Shown: positions 31,762-40,686, counted from the stretch's first letter. The stretch: DNA of 64,000 bases from Sphingomonas sp. BK580 (GCF_014194975.1 NZ_JACIAY010000003.1:186001-250000); one strand, 5' to 3'. Notes: generated by a model not told the origin, from the letters alone. Program-made: numbers and translations.

Positions 31762-31857
31762 CGTCATCCCGAACTTGATCTGGCAGCCATGGCTCAGCTG
31801 GTCCTGCGAACGCTACTCGCCCGGGGGATCGAGTCCTTGATCAAGTCCCGGATGACG
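31762..31857. repeat. 96-bp intergenic element with 19-bp terminal inverted repeats
   Basis: The left end CGTCATCCCGAACTTGATC (31762-31780) and the right end GATCAAGTCCCGGATGACG (31839-31857) are inverted repeats with two mismatches. They match the ends of the element at 12135-12313 closely. The inner part is different and has no reading frame. It lies between the convergent cfa and SDR genes. Confidence 0.7.
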
Positions 31858-31877
31858 GTCCCGCGAAGCGCCGCCGA

Positions 31878-32585
31878 CTAGCCCACCCGCTCGCGGTGAT
31901 TCGGCTCGAACCCGTCGCTCGCCAGCGCCGCGATCCGCGCCGCGACCGCCTCGGGCGGCTTGACCGACGCCGGGTCCTCGCCCGGGTACGCCCGCGCGCG
32001 CATCTTGGTCCGCGTCGCGCCCGGGTCGAGCACCGCGACGCGCACCTTACTCACCTCGGCCATCTCGTCGCCATAGGCCTCGAGCAGCGTCTCGAACGCC
32101 GCCTTGGACGCGCCATACGCGCCCCAATAGGCGCGCGGCGTGCGCGCCACCGACGAGGTCACCCCGATGACCCGCGCCCCCGCCGAGCGCCGCAGCATCG
32201 GGTCGAACGCCTGAATCATCGCCACCTGCGCCGAGACGTTGAGCGTCAGCACCTGCGCCAGTTCCTTGGCGTCGATCGCGGGCACCGCGGCGAGCGAACC
32301 CAGCATCGCGGCGTTGAGCACCAGCACGTCGAGCGCCTCCCAGCGCTCGCCGATCGCGGTGGCGAGCCGCGCGATCGAGTCGCTCTGCGCGAGATCGAGC
32401 GGCGCGATCGTCGCCGAACCGCCGGCGTCGAAGATCGCCTGCTCGACTTCCTCCAGCCCCGCCGCAGTGCGCGCGGTGAGGACGACGTGCGCCCCCTCCG
32501 CGGCGAGCGCGATCGCGGTGGCGGCGCCGATGCCGCGGCTCGCGCCGGTGACCAGCGCGAGCTTGTCCGTCAGTGGCTTGCTCAC
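31878..32585 (-). CDS. SDR family NAD(P)-dependent oxidoreductase
   Basis: A 235-residue classical short-chain dehydrogenase. The coenzyme motif TGASRGIG lies at residues 14-21. The structural NAAM motif (variant of NNAG), active-site Ser in GVTSSVART and the YxxxK pair in YGASKAAF are all present, so an active enzyme is likely. The substrate is unknown. It starts 5 nt after the purF stop on the same strand, and this conserved-looking purF-SDR layout suggests co-transcription. Confidence 0.88.
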   Translation of the reverse strand: MSKPLTDKLALVTGASRGIGAATAIALAAEGAHVVLTARTAAGLEEVEQAIFDAGGSATIAPLDLAQSDSIARLATAIGERWEALDVLVLNAAMLGSLAAVPAIDAKELAQVLTLNVSAQVAMIQAFDPMLRRSAGARVIGVTSSVARTPRAYWGAYGASKAAFETLLEAYGDEMAEVSKVRVAVLDPGATRTKMRARAYPGEDPASVKPPEAVAARIAALASDGFEPNHRERVG

Positions 32586-32590
32586 GATGC

Positions 32591-34048
32591 TCAGTTCACC
32601 CGCTCGGCCAGCATCGCGAACTGGTCGACCGCGCTGCTCTCGTCATGGTCGGTCAGCGTGGTGGGATAGTCGCCGGTGAAGCAGGCGTCGCAATATTTCG
32701 GGCGGATGTCGGCGCGGTGGCTCTCGCCCAGCGCCTTGTAGAGCCCGTCGATCGAGACGAAGGCCAGGCTGTCGGCGTGGATGAAGTCGGTCATCCCGCC
32801 GAGGTCGTGCTTGGCCGCGAGCAATTTGGCGCGCTCGGGCGTGTCGACGCCGTAGAAGCAGCTGTGCCGCGTCGGCGGCGAGGCGATGCGCATGTGCACC
32901 TCCGCCGCGCCGGCCTCGCGCATCATCTGCACGATCTTGAGGCTGGTGGTGCCGCGCACGATCGAATCGTCGATCAGCACCACCTTCTTGCCCTGGATCA
33001 GCGCGCGATTGGCGTTGTGCTTCAGCTTGACGCCGAGGTGGCGGACCTTGTCGCCCGGCTGGATGAAGGTGCGCCCGACATAGTGCGAGCGGATGATGCC
33101 GAGCTCGAACGGGATACCCGACTGCTGCGCATAGCCGATCGCGGCGGGCACACCCGAATCGGGCACGGGGATGACGAGATCCGCCTCCACCGGCGATTCG
33201 ATCGCGAGCTGCGCCCCGATCTCCTTGCGCACCGAGTAGATCGAGTGGTCGTCGACGATCGAGTCAGGGCGCGAGAAATACACCCACTCGAAGATGCACG
33301 GCCGCGCCGCCAGCTTGGCGAAGGGACGGATCGAGCGAACCTGCCCGTTCTGCACGATCACCAGCTCGCCCGGCTCGACCGAGCGCTCGAACTCGGCGCC
33401 GACCACGTCGAGCGCGACCGTCTCCGAGGCGAAGATCACGGCGTCGCCGAGGCGCCCCATCACGAGCGGGCGGATGCCGAGCGGGTCGCGGCACGCGATC
33501 ATGCCCTCGGGCGTCATCACGATCAGCGAATAGGCGCCCTCGATCTGCTTGAGCGCGTCGATGAACTTGTCGAGCAGCGTGCGATACTGGCTGGTCGCGA
33601 CGAGGTGGATGATCGTCTCGGTGTCCGAGGTCGACTGGAAGATCGAGCCGCGCCGCACCAGCTCGCGCCGCAGCCGCATCGCGTTGGAGATGTTGCCGTT
33701 GTGCGCGATCGCGAAGCCGCCCGACTGGAGCTCGGCATAGAGCGGCTGGACGTTGCGCAGCGCGGTCTCGCCCGTCGTGGAGTAGCGCACGTGCCCGCAC
33801 GCCACCTCGCCCGCGAGCGCGCGGATGATGTCGTCGCGGTCGAAATTGCCCGCGACATGGCCCATCGCGCGGTGGGTGTGGAAGTCGTGGCCGTCGAAGC
33901 TGGTGATGCCCGCGGCCTCCTGGCCGCGGTGCTGCAGCGCGTGCAGCCCCAGCGCCACCAGCGCCGCGGCGCCCTCGGAGCCGGAGGCGCCGAAGATGCC
34001 GCACTCCTCGTGCAGATGGTCGTCGTCGAACGGGTTCGTGGTCAGCAT
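32591..34048 (-). CDS. purF: amidophosphoribosyltransferase
   Basis: First committed enzyme of purine synthesis: PRPP plus glutamine gives phosphoribosylamine. It has 485 residues. A 15-residue propeptide precedes the N-terminal nucleophile Cys16 (HEECGIFG), as in the Bacillus-type enzyme. Cysteines matching the [4Fe-4S] ligands are visible in RPCIFEW, RHSCFYGVDTP and KYCDACFTGDYP. The PRPP loop is VVLIDDSIVRGTTS. The start is the ATG at 34048. A 67-codon upstream extension in the same frame runs through repeat sequence and is rejected. Confidence 0.95.
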   Translation of the reverse strand: MLTTNPFDDDHLHEECGIFGASGSEGAAALVALGLHALQHRGQEAAGITSFDGHDFHTHRAMGHVAGNFDRDDIIRALAGEVACGHVRYSTTGETALRNVQPLYAELQSGGFAIAHNGNISNAMRLRRELVRRGSIFQSTSDTETIIHLVATSQYRTLLDKFIDALKQIEGAYSLIVMTPEGMIACRDPLGIRPLVMGRLGDAVIFASETVALDVVGAEFERSVEPGELVIVQNGQVRSIRPFAKLAARPCIFEWVYFSRPDSIVDDHSIYSVRKEIGAQLAIESPVEADLVIPVPDSGVPAAIGYAQQSGIPFELGIIRSHYVGRTFIQPGDKVRHLGVKLKHNANRALIQGKKVVLIDDSIVRGTTSLKIVQMMREAGAAEVHMRIASPPTRHSCFYGVDTPERAKLLAAKHDLGGMTDFIHADSLAFVSIDGLYKALGESHRADIRPKYCDACFTGDYPTTLTDHDESSAVDQFAMLAERVN

Positions 34049-34076
34049 GTGCGGAGGCTCGCCTGGTGCGCGGCCG

Positions 34077-34104
34077 CATATAGCGACTGTCGCGGGAATG
34101 TCAT
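34077..34104 (-). promoter_or_regulatory. candidate purF promoter
   Basis: On the minus strand ATGACA (34104-34099) and TATATG (34082-34077) are 16 nt apart. The -10 lies about 30 nt before the purF ATG. Both hexamers are fair matches to sigma-70 consensus in a GC-rich context. Confidence 0.4.
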
Positions 34105-34173
34105 CCGGCTGCGGGCGCTTGCGGCGGAACCAAGCCGGTTTTCGGGCGTGCGGGGCTCGATCTCTGCCTTGCC

Positions 34174-34286
34174 AGGAGAGGTGGCACCCGCGGCGCGACG
34201 GAGGGGCGTGCACCCTGATGAGTCCACCTGGCGTCACCAGCGGCGACACCCCTCCACCACGCCCTTCGGGCGCGGTCCCCCTCTCC
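34174..34286. repeat. degraded copy of the intergenic cruciform repeat
   Basis: The block CCCCTCCACCACGCCC-TTCG-GGGCGCGGTCCCCCTC at 34249-34283 matches the right half of the cruciform at 37500-37636. The imperfect partner arm AGGAGAGGTGG starts at 34174. It lies in the 289-nt gap between the purF start and the HDAC-like gene's stop. Confidence 0.5.
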
Positions 34287-34337
34287 TCGCAGGAAGAGAT
34301 GAGTGGGCGGGGCTCGAGCCTCCCGAGCGCGGGATGA

Positions 34338-35246
34338 TCAGGCGGGCACCCTCTCGTACATCGCCGCCAGCCGCTCGATCACCGCGACGTGGCGCGCCGC
34401 GATCGCCATCACGTCGTCGCCGTAGCCGCCACCCACCGTGCTCGCCAGCGGCACGCCCCGCGCGAGCGCCAGCCCCGCCACCAGCCGGTCACGCCGCGCC
34501 AGCCCCTCGTCGCTGAGCGCCAGCCGACCGAGCCGGTCGCCGGCATAGGGGTCGACCCCGCCCTGGTAGAGGATCAGGTCGGGCCGCACCTCGTCGAGCA
34601 GCGGCACCAGCGTCTCCTCGAGCCGCGCCAGATAGTCGTCGTCACCGATCGCGTCGGGGAGTCCCACGTCGAGCGTCGAGCACGCCTTGCGCACCGGGAA
34701 GTTCTTTTCGGCGTGGATCGAATAGGTCGCGATCGCGTCATGGCCGGCGGTGAGCGCGGCGGTGCCGTCGCCCTGGTGGACGTCGACGTCGACGATCAGG
34801 ATCCGCTCCGCCGCCCGCTCGGCGGCGAGCCGCACCGCCGCCACCGCCAGGTCATTGAACACGCAATAACCCGCTCCCGTGGCCGCCAGCGCGTGATGGC
34901 TGCCCCCCGCGGTGTTGGCGGCGAAGCCGTGCGCCAGCGCCAGCCGCGCCGCCAGATAGGTGCCGCCGGGCACCAGCGCCGCGCGGCGCGCCACCAGTTC
35001 GGTCACCGGAAAGCCGATGCGGCGCTCCTTCTCGCGCGGCACCGCGGCGGCGAGCACCTCGGCGACGTAATCGGGATCGTGCGTCGCCTCGAGCCAGTCG
35101 CGCGGCATCGCCTCGGGCTCGTGCCACGCCACGGCGGCGCCGCGCTCTAGCAGCAGGTCGCGGATCGCGCCGTTCTTGCCCCAGCGATAGGTGCTGCGCG
35201 CGGGTGCCTCGGTGACATAGGCGGGATGGTGGACGACCCGGATCAT
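34338..35246 (-). CDS. histone deacetylase family protein
   Basis: A 302-residue zinc hydrolase of the class II HDAC/acetylpolyamine amidohydrolase superfamily. The active site is visible: GGSHHALAATGAGYCVFND with the paired His, the zinc ligands in LIVDVDVHQGDGT, and the later Asp and GGGY in STVGGGYGDD. Bacterial members deacetylate acetylpolyamines, acetoin-related or acetylated protein substrates; which applies here is unknown. The start ATG at 35246 gives the usual MIRVVHHPAY opening. It is divergent from the alpha/beta hydrolase. Confidence 0.9.
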   Translation of the reverse strand: MIRVVHHPAYVTEAPARSTYRWGKNGAIRDLLLERGAAVAWHEPEAMPRDWLEATHDPDYVAEVLAAAVPREKERRIGFPVTELVARRAALVPGGTYLAARLALAHGFAANTAGGSHHALAATGAGYCVFNDLAVAAVRLAAERAAERILIVDVDVHQGDGTAALTAGHDAIATYSIHAEKNFPVRKACSTLDVGLPDAIGDDDYLARLEETLVPLLDEVRPDLILYQGGVDPYAGDRLGRLALSDEGLARRDRLVAGLALARGVPLASTVGGGYGDDVMAIAARHVAVIERLAAMYERVPA

Positions 35247-35304
35247 CCGCCTAAGATAAGGCGAGGATCGCGGCGCGCCATCGCGCCCCCGCACAGGAGC
35301 GCGC

Positions 35305-36306
35305 ATGACCGACCGAACCGCCCCCGAACTCGAGCGGACGCCGTTCGTCCGTCCCGACGTCGCTGCGTTCCTGACCTATCTCAACAACGTTCCTGGGCCT
35401 AAGATGCACGAGCTGCCGCCCGTCGAGGCGCGCGCGGTGATGGTCGCGATGAAGGACGTCGCCGACCTGCCGCGCGGCGAGCTGGCGGTGGTGCACGACC
35501 TCAGCTTGCCCGGTCCTGGCGGCGAGCTGCGCGCCCGGCTGTTCGACTCGCGCGGGACTCGCGCGCCGGGACCGGCGGTCGTGTTCTTCCACGGCGGCGG
35601 CTGGGTCATCGGTGACCTCGACACGCACGCCAGTTTCGCCGCCGAGATGGCGCGCCAGCTCGATCTGCCGGTGATCTCGGTCGACTACCGCCTCGCGCCC
35701 GAGGCGCGCTGGCCCGCCGCGCCCGACGACGCCGAGGCGGCGGCGCGCTGGGTAGCGTCGGGGCCGGAGGCGCTCGGCCGCGGCGTCACCTCGCTGGTGC
35801 TTTCCGGCGACAGCGCGGGGGGCAACCTCGCGATCATCGTCACCGCGGCGCTGCGCGACCGCCCCGCGGCGGTACCGGTGATCGTGCAGGCGCCGATCTA
35901 CCCCGCCACCGACGCCAGCCGGCCCTACGCGTCGTTCGACGCCTACGCCGACGGCTATCTGCTCACCCGCGAGGGGATGATCTGGTTCAACGACCATTAC
36001 GCCGGGGACCCGCGTCACCCGCGCTTCTCGCCGCTGCTCGGTGACGTCGCGGGGCTGCCGCGCGCGGTGATCGTCACCGCCGGGCTGGACCCGATCCGCG
36101 ACCAGGGACGCGCCTATGCCGCCGCCCTGGCGCAGGCCGGCGTGGCGGTCACCTTCCGCGAGGCGCAGGGCAACATCCACGGCTTCATCACGCTGCGACG
36201 CGCCATCCCCTCGTCGCAGGGCGACGTCGCCGGCTTTCTCACCGCGGTGCGCGCCGCCGTGAGCGAGGCCGAGGGCGAGCGCGTGCTGCGCGAGGCGGCG
36301 GGGTGA
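35305..36306 (+). CDS. alpha/beta hydrolase (hormone-sensitive-lipase type)
   Basis: A 333-residue esterase of the HSL (Abhydrolase_3) family. The oxyanion motif FFHGGGWVIGD lies near residues 94-104, the nucleophile elbow is GDSAGGNLA, the acid is in TAGLDPIRDQG, and the catalytic His is in GNIHGFI. There is no signal peptide, so it is cytoplasmic. The natural substrate is unknown; family members cleave short acyl esters or lactones. It lies between the HDAC-like gene and cobA without operon overlap. Confidence 0.9.
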   Translation: MTDRTAPELERTPFVRPDVAAFLTYLNNVPGPKMHELPPVEARAVMVAMKDVADLPRGELAVVHDLSLPGPGGELRARLFDSRGTRAPGPAVVFFHGGGWVIGDLDTHASFAAEMARQLDLPVISVDYRLAPEARWPAAPDDAEAAARWVASGPEALGRGVTSLVLSGDSAGGNLAIIVTAALRDRPAAVPVIVQAPIYPATDASRPYASFDAYADGYLLTREGMIWFNDHYAGDPRHPRFSPLLGDVAGLPRAVIVTAGLDPIRDQGRAYAAALAQAGVAVTFREAQGNIHGFITLRRAIPSSQGDVAGFLTAVRAAVSEAEGERVLREAAG

Positions 36307-36403
36307 GGCGCGCCCGCCGGTTCCACAGGGAAAAAGCCAGGCTAGGCACGCGACAAGCGAACAACGGTTGCGCCGCCCCCTACCCGCCGCCCATGTAGCG
36401 GGC

Positions 36404-37204
36404 ATGGCAAGCCTCCTCGATCCCGACGCGCGCGGCCGCGTCATCCTCGTCGGCGCGGGACCGGGCGATCCCGGGCTGCTCACGGTGCGCGCGGTGGAAG
36501 CGCTGCGCCAGGCCGACGTCGTCGTCCACGACGGGCTGATCGACGACCGCGTGCTCGCGCTGGCACCCGTCACGGCGCAGCGCATCTCTGTCGCCAAGCG
36601 CCGCGCGCGGCACACGCTGCCGCAGGACGCGATCAACGCGCTGATCGTCGCGCACGTCCGCGCCGGCAGCGTGGTGGTGCGGCTCAAGGGCGGCGATCCC
36701 TTCATCTTCGGGCGCGGCGGCGAGGAGGTCGAGGCGGTACGCGCCGCTGGCCTCGCGGTGGAGGTGATCCCCGGGGTCTCGGCCGCGCTGGGCTGCGCCG
36801 CCGAGGCCATGCTGCCGCTCACGCATCGCGACCACAGCTCGGCGGTCACCTTCGTCGCCGGCCAGTGCAAGGGACTGACCGATCAGGACTGGTCCGGCCT
36901 CGCCGGCCAGGGGCGCACGCTGGTGATCTACATGGGCGTCGCCACCGCCGAGGCGATCGCGGACAAGCTGATGGCCGACGGCGTCGCCCCCGATATGCCG
37001 GTCGCGGTGCTGGAGAAGGGCACGCTGCCGGGCCGCCGCGCGCTGCGGACGCTGCTCGCCGACCTCGGCGCGATGGTGGCGCGCGAGGGCGTGGCGAGCC
37101 CGGCGATCATCGTCGTCGGGGAGGTGGTCGGGCTGTCCGACGCCGAGGACCGGCTCGCTGGCTACGCGCGGGTCGCCGAGAGCGTCGGGACCCTGTCGGC
37201 ATGA
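36404..37204 (+). CDS. cobA: uroporphyrinogen-III C-methyltransferase
   Basis: SAM-dependent methylase turning uroporphyrinogen III into precorrin-2, the precursor of siroheme; 266 residues, the stand-alone SUMT form. Motifs are VGAGPGDPGLLTVRAVEAL, VVRLKGGDPFIFGRGGEE and PGVSAALGCAAEAMLPLTHR. It heads the sulfate-assimilation operon and presumably supplies siroheme for CysI. The start is the ATG at 36404; a 12-codon extension to 36368 has no ribosome site. Its stop overlaps the DUF2849 gene (ATGA). Confidence 0.93.
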   Translation: MASLLDPDARGRVILVGAGPGDPGLLTVRAVEALRQADVVVHDGLIDDRVLALAPVTAQRISVAKRRARHTLPQDAINALIVAHVRAGSVVVRLKGGDPFIFGRGGEEVEAVRAAGLAVEVIPGVSAALGCAAEAMLPLTHRDHSSAVTFVAGQCKGLTDQDWSGLAGQGRTLVIYMGVATAEAIADKLMADGVAPDMPVAVLEKGTLPGRRALRTLLADLGAMVAREGVASPAIIVVGEVVGLSDAEDRLAGYARVAESVGTLSA

Positions 37205-37497
37205 GGCTGGTGACGGGCAACGACCTGCCGACCGGTGATGTGGTCTGGTGGGCCGGCGGCGGCTGGTCCCGCCACATCGCGGACGCGGTCGACGCGGGCG
37301 AGCGCGCCGAGGCGATCGCGCGCGAGGAAGAGGCGGCGCGGCGCGTCAACGTGCCGTACGTGATCGAGGCGACCGCGACGCCCGAGGGCCCGCGCCCCGC
37401 GCATATCAAGGATCGTATTCGCGCGCTCGGCCCGACCGTGCGCACCGACCTGACGCTCAAGCCGGCCGACCCGAACGCGGGCAGCTGGGTGATATGA
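37201..37497 (+). CDS. DUF2849 domain-containing protein
   Basis: A 98-residue protein of the DUF2849 family (MRLVTGNDLPTGDVVWW, then a C-terminal LKPADPNAGSWVI). These small proteins are found in front of siroheme-dependent sulfite/nitrite reductases in alphaproteobacteria; their exact role is not known, and they are assumed to support reductase function. It overlaps cobA by 4 nt. A large palindromic repeat separates it from cysI. Confidence 0.88.
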   Translation: MRLVTGNDLPTGDVVWWAGGGWSRHIADAVDAGERAEAIAREEEAARRVNVPYVIEATATPEGPRPAHIKDRIRALGPTVRTDLTLKPADPNAGSWVI

Positions 37498-37499
37498 TC

Positions 37500-37636
37500 T
37501 CCTCCCCGGCACGGGGAGGGGGACCGCCGCGCGAAGCGCGGTGGTGGAGCGGGGCCTCCGCCAGCGCATCGTGCGTGGCGAGCCCCCTCCACCACTCGCC
37601 TGCGGCGAGTGGTCCCCCTCCCCGTGCCGGGGAGGA
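37500..37636. repeat. 137-bp cruciform repeat inside the cysteine operon
   Basis: The outer arms, 37500-37525 and 37611-37636, are perfect 26-bp inverted repeats. Inside are two further hairpins, CCGCGC-GAA-GCGCGG and CCACTCGCC-TGC-GGCGAGTGG, and a GGTGGAG/CTCCACC pairing, so the whole element can fold as a branched cruciform. It has no reading frame and starts 3 nt after the DUF2849 stop. Degraded relatives occur at 5859 and 34174. Confidence 0.85.
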
Positions 37637-37649
37637 TTAAGGACAATCT

Positions 37650-39281
37650 ATGTACCGTTACGACGAATATGATCAGGCGATCGTGGACGCGCGGGTCGAC
37701 GAGTTCCGCGACCAGTGCCGGCGCCGGCTCGCGGGCGAGCTGAGCGAGGACCAGTTCAAGCCGCTGCGGCTGATGAACGGCCTCTACCTGCAGCTCCACG
37801 CCTATATGCTGCGCGTCGCGGTACCCTATGGCACGCTCAACGCGCGCCAGATGCGCATGCTCGCTTATGTCGCGCGCACATACGACCGCGGCTACGGCCA
37901 TTTCACCACGCGCCAGAACATCCAGTACAATTGGATCAAGCTGGAGGATGCCGCCGACATCCTCGCCGAGCTGGCGACGGTGGAGATGCACGCGATCCAG
38001 ACCAGCGGCAATTGCATCCGCAACATCAGCTCGGACCAGTTCGCCGGCGCCGCCGCGGACGAGGTCACCGACCCCCGGCCCTGGGCCGAGCTGCTGCGCC
38101 AGTGGAGCACCTTCCACCCCGAGTTCACCTATCTGCCCCGCAAGTTCAAGATCGCGGTGATCGCCGCCGACGAGGACCGCGCGGCGATGCGGCTCCACGA
38201 CATCGGGCTCCAGCTGGTCGAGCGGGACGGCGTGCTCGGCGCGCGCGTCTATGTCGGTGGCGGCATGGGGCGCACGCCGATGATCGCGCCGCTGATCCGC
38301 GACTTCATCGGCGCTGACGAGCTGATGAGCTATCTCGAGGCGTGCCTGCGCGTCTACAATCGCTACGGCCGCCGCGACAACATCTACAAGGCGCGGATCA
38401 AGATCCTGCTCCACGAGATCGGCGCCGACGAGTATCGTCGCCAGGTCGAGGAGGAGTTCCTCGCCGTCAAGCAGCTCGGCATCGATCCGCCCGCCGCCGA
38501 GCTGGCGCGGATCAGCGCGATGTTCGCGCCCCCGCCGTTCGACGCCGCCGCGCCCGACAGCGTCGACCGTGCCGACCCCGACTTCGCATTGTGGCTCGAC
38601 CAGAACGTCAAGCCGCACAAGCAGCCGGGCTACGCGATCGTCAACGTCTCGCTCAAGCCGATCGGCGGCATCCCCGGCGACGCCTCGGCCGAGCAGATCG
38701 ACGTGATGGCCGATCTCGCCGAGCGCTACAGCGCCGACGAGCTACGCGTCACCCACGCGCAGAACATCGTGCTGCCGCACGTCCGCAAGGCCGACCTCTA
38801 CGCCGTGTGGCAGCAGCTCACCGAGGCGGGGTTGGCGGAGGCCAATCTCGACCTGATCAGCGACATCATCGCCTGCCCCGGGCTCGACTATTGCGCGCTC
38901 GCCAACGCGCGCTCGATCCCTTTGGCGCAGAAGATCGGCCAGTGCTTCGCCGACGCGGGGCGGCAGCGCGACCTGGGCGAGCTCAAGCTCAAGATCTCGG
39001 GCTGCATCAACGCCTGCGGCCACCATCACGCGGGCCACATCGGCATCCTCGGCGTCGACAAGAAAGGCACCGAGAATTACCAGCTGCTGCTCGGCGGCTC
39101 GGGCGCGGAGGACGTCAGCCTCGGCCGCATCACCGGCCCCGGCTTCGACGAGGACGGGGTGGTCGATGCGATCGAGCGGGTCACCGACACCTATCTCCAG
39201 GTACGCGAACAGGGCGAGCGCTTCGTCGACACCTACCGCCGCGTCGGCATGCAGCCGTTCAAGGAGGCGATCTATGGCTGA
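37650..39281 (+). CDS. cysI: nitrite/sulfite reductase (siroheme hemoprotein subunit)
   Basis: Siroheme/[4Fe-4S] enzyme, 543 residues, reducing sulfite to sulfide in this setting. The cluster ligands are in CPGLDYCALANARSI and SGCINACGHHHAGHIG. Siroheme-binding RTYDRGYGHFTTRQNIQYNW and NCIRNISSDQF are intact. Family members can also reduce nitrite, but flanking cobA, DUF2849, DUF934 and cysH point to sulfur assimilation. No flavoprotein cysJ is present, so the electron donor is probably ferredoxin-like. The start ATG follows AAGGA by 5-6 nt. Confidence 0.93.
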   Translation: MYRYDEYDQAIVDARVDEFRDQCRRRLAGELSEDQFKPLRLMNGLYLQLHAYMLRVAVPYGTLNARQMRMLAYVARTYDRGYGHFTTRQNIQYNWIKLEDAADILAELATVEMHAIQTSGNCIRNISSDQFAGAAADEVTDPRPWAELLRQWSTFHPEFTYLPRKFKIAVIAADEDRAAMRLHDIGLQLVERDGVLGARVYVGGGMGRTPMIAPLIRDFIGADELMSYLEACLRVYNRYGRRDNIYKARIKILLHEIGADEYRRQVEEEFLAVKQLGIDPPAAELARISAMFAPPPFDAAAPDSVDRADPDFALWLDQNVKPHKQPGYAIVNVSLKPIGGIPGDASAEQIDVMADLAERYSADELRVTHAQNIVLPHVRKADLYAVWQQLTEAGLAEANLDLISDIIACPGLDYCALANARSIPLAQKIGQCFADAGRQRDLGELKLKISGCINACGHHHAGHIGILGVDKKGTENYQLLLGGSGAEDVSLGRITGPGFDEDGVVDAIERVTDTYLQVREQGERFVDTYRRVGMQPFKEAIYG

Positions 39282-39305
39282 GCCGCGCGCCCGGAGGACA
39301 CCCGC

Positions 39306-39737
39306 ATGAGCGACAACGTGCTGCGCTACCGCGACGACGAGGCGCATGACGAGCCCGCGGTGACGCTCGACTCGTTCGTCGCCGGGCAGACCAACGCCGG
39401 CGCGGTGCGGCTCGAGGCGGGCGACGACGCACGCGCGCTGCTATCGCACCTCGATCGGCTCGCGCTCGTCGAGGTATCGTTCCCCACCTTCCGCGACGGC
39501 CGCGGCTATTCGAGCGCGCGCATCCTGCGCGAGGCGGGCTATGCCGGCGAGCTGCGCGCCGCTGGCGACGTGCTGGTCGATCAGATCCCGCACATGCGCC
39601 GCTGCGGCTTCGACAGTTTCGCGCCCGAGACCGCGATCGACGCCGCGGTGCTGGAGCGCTCGCTGGCACGCTATCCCACGCCCTATCAGCGCGCCGCCGA
39701 CGCCAGGGTGCCGGTGTGGAAGCTGCGGCATGGCTGA
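39306..39737 (+). CDS. DUF934 domain-containing protein
   Basis: A 143-residue protein of the DUF934 family, which regularly sits between sulfite reductase and PAPS/APS reductase genes. Conserved features are VSFPTFRDGRGYSSARILRE, GDVLVDQIPHMRRCGFDSF and a C-terminal RYPTPYQRA. It is thought to be an accessory of sulfite reduction, but no biochemical role is established. Its stop overlaps the cysH start by 8 nt. Confidence 0.9.
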   Translation: MSDNVLRYRDDEAHDEPAVTLDSFVAGQTNAGAVRLEAGDDARALLSHLDRLALVEVSFPTFRDGRGYSSARILREAGYAGELRAAGDVLVDQIPHMRRCGFDSFAPETAIDAAVLERSLARYPTPYQRAADARVPVWKLRHG

Positions 39738-40488
39738 GCCAGCGCGCCAGCTCGACACGATCGACGTGGCGCCGTCCTTCACCGCGGAGGAAGCGGCGGC
39801 GCTCGACGCGCGCTACGCCGACGCGACCGCGCCAGAGCTGCTCGGCGAGCTGATCGCCGGACCGCTGAAAGGGCGGGTCGCCGCGGTGTCGTCGTTCGGC
39901 GCGGAATCCGCGGTGCTGCTCCACATGGTCGCCGCCATCGACCGCGACGTGCCGGTGATCTTCACCAACACGCAGAAGATGTTCGGCGAGACGCTGGCGT
40001 ATCGCGACGAGCTCGCCGAACGGCTCGGCTTCACCGACCTGCGCGTGTTCCGCCCCGACCCGCGGCTGCTGCGGCTCAAGGACGAGAAAGGGCTGCGCTG
40101 GTCGTACGACCCGGACGGGTGCTGCGAGCTGCGCAAGGTGGAGCCGCTACGGCGCGCGCTCCAGCCCTTCGCGGCGTGGATCTCGGGGCGCAAGGGCTTC
40201 CAGGCCTCGACCCGGCGCGCCATCCCGCGCGTCGAGGTCGACGATGGCCGCCTCAAGATCAATCCGCTCGCCGACTGGCCGAAGGAGCGGCTCGACGCCT
40301 ATTTCAGCGAGCACGACCTGCCGCATCATCCGCTCGAGGCGCAGGGCTATCTCTCGATCGGCTGCGCGCCCTGCACCTCCAAGGTCCGCCCCGGCGAGGA
40401 CCCGCGCGCGGGGCGCTGGCGCGGCTGGGACAAAGTGGAATGCGGCATCCACGTCGCGGCCAAGCCGGGCGAGGAGCCGGCCTTCTAG
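39730..40488 (+). CDS. cysH: adenylyl-sulfate (APS) reductase
   Basis: A 252-residue reductase producing sulfite from activated sulfate with thioredoxin. It has the nucleotide-binding SSFGAESAVLLHMV and the catalytic Cys in KVECGIHVA. It also has the cysteine pairs DGCCELRKVEP and IGCAPCTSKV that hold a [4Fe-4S] cluster, so the substrate should be APS rather than PAPS. The start ATG at 39730 overlaps the DUF934 gene. Last gene of cobA-DUF2849-cysI-DUF934-cysH; the sulfurylase (cysND) genes are not in the window. Confidence 0.94.
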   Translation: MAEPARQLDTIDVAPSFTAEEAAALDARYADATAPELLGELIAGPLKGRVAAVSSFGAESAVLLHMVAAIDRDVPVIFTNTQKMFGETLAYRDELAERLGFTDLRVFRPDPRLLRLKDEKGLRWSYDPDGCCELRKVEPLRRALQPFAAWISGRKGFQASTRRAIPRVEVDDGRLKINPLADWPKERLDAYFSEHDLPHHPLEAQGYLSIGCAPCTSKVRPGEDPRAGRWRGWDKVECGIHVAAKPGEEPAF

Positions 40489-40686
40489 GCGCGTCGGCAT
40501 GGTCACTGCGTGCGGCGAAGCGGTGCTGACCGAACACCGATCGCTCCGCGCCTTCGTCAACCGGGCGGGGCCCGAGCGGACGAGCCCAGGCAGCCTGCTG
40601 GACGGGGCCAACGCGCGGCCGTGGCGGGCGCGTGGACACGATCGACGAGGTGGCGCGCGACACAGCCCGCCTATCCACCCCCGCCC

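Noticed and set aside
32591..34249. Longer purF starting 67 codons upstream
   Set aside because: The extra part crosses a degraded repeat and would displace the N-terminal Cys nucleophile propeptide arrangement.
37498..37640. CRISPR-like or riboswitch interpretation of the palindromic block
   Set aside because: There are no repeated units with spacers, and the perfect nested inverted arms fit a palindromic repeat element rather than a known riboswitch fold.
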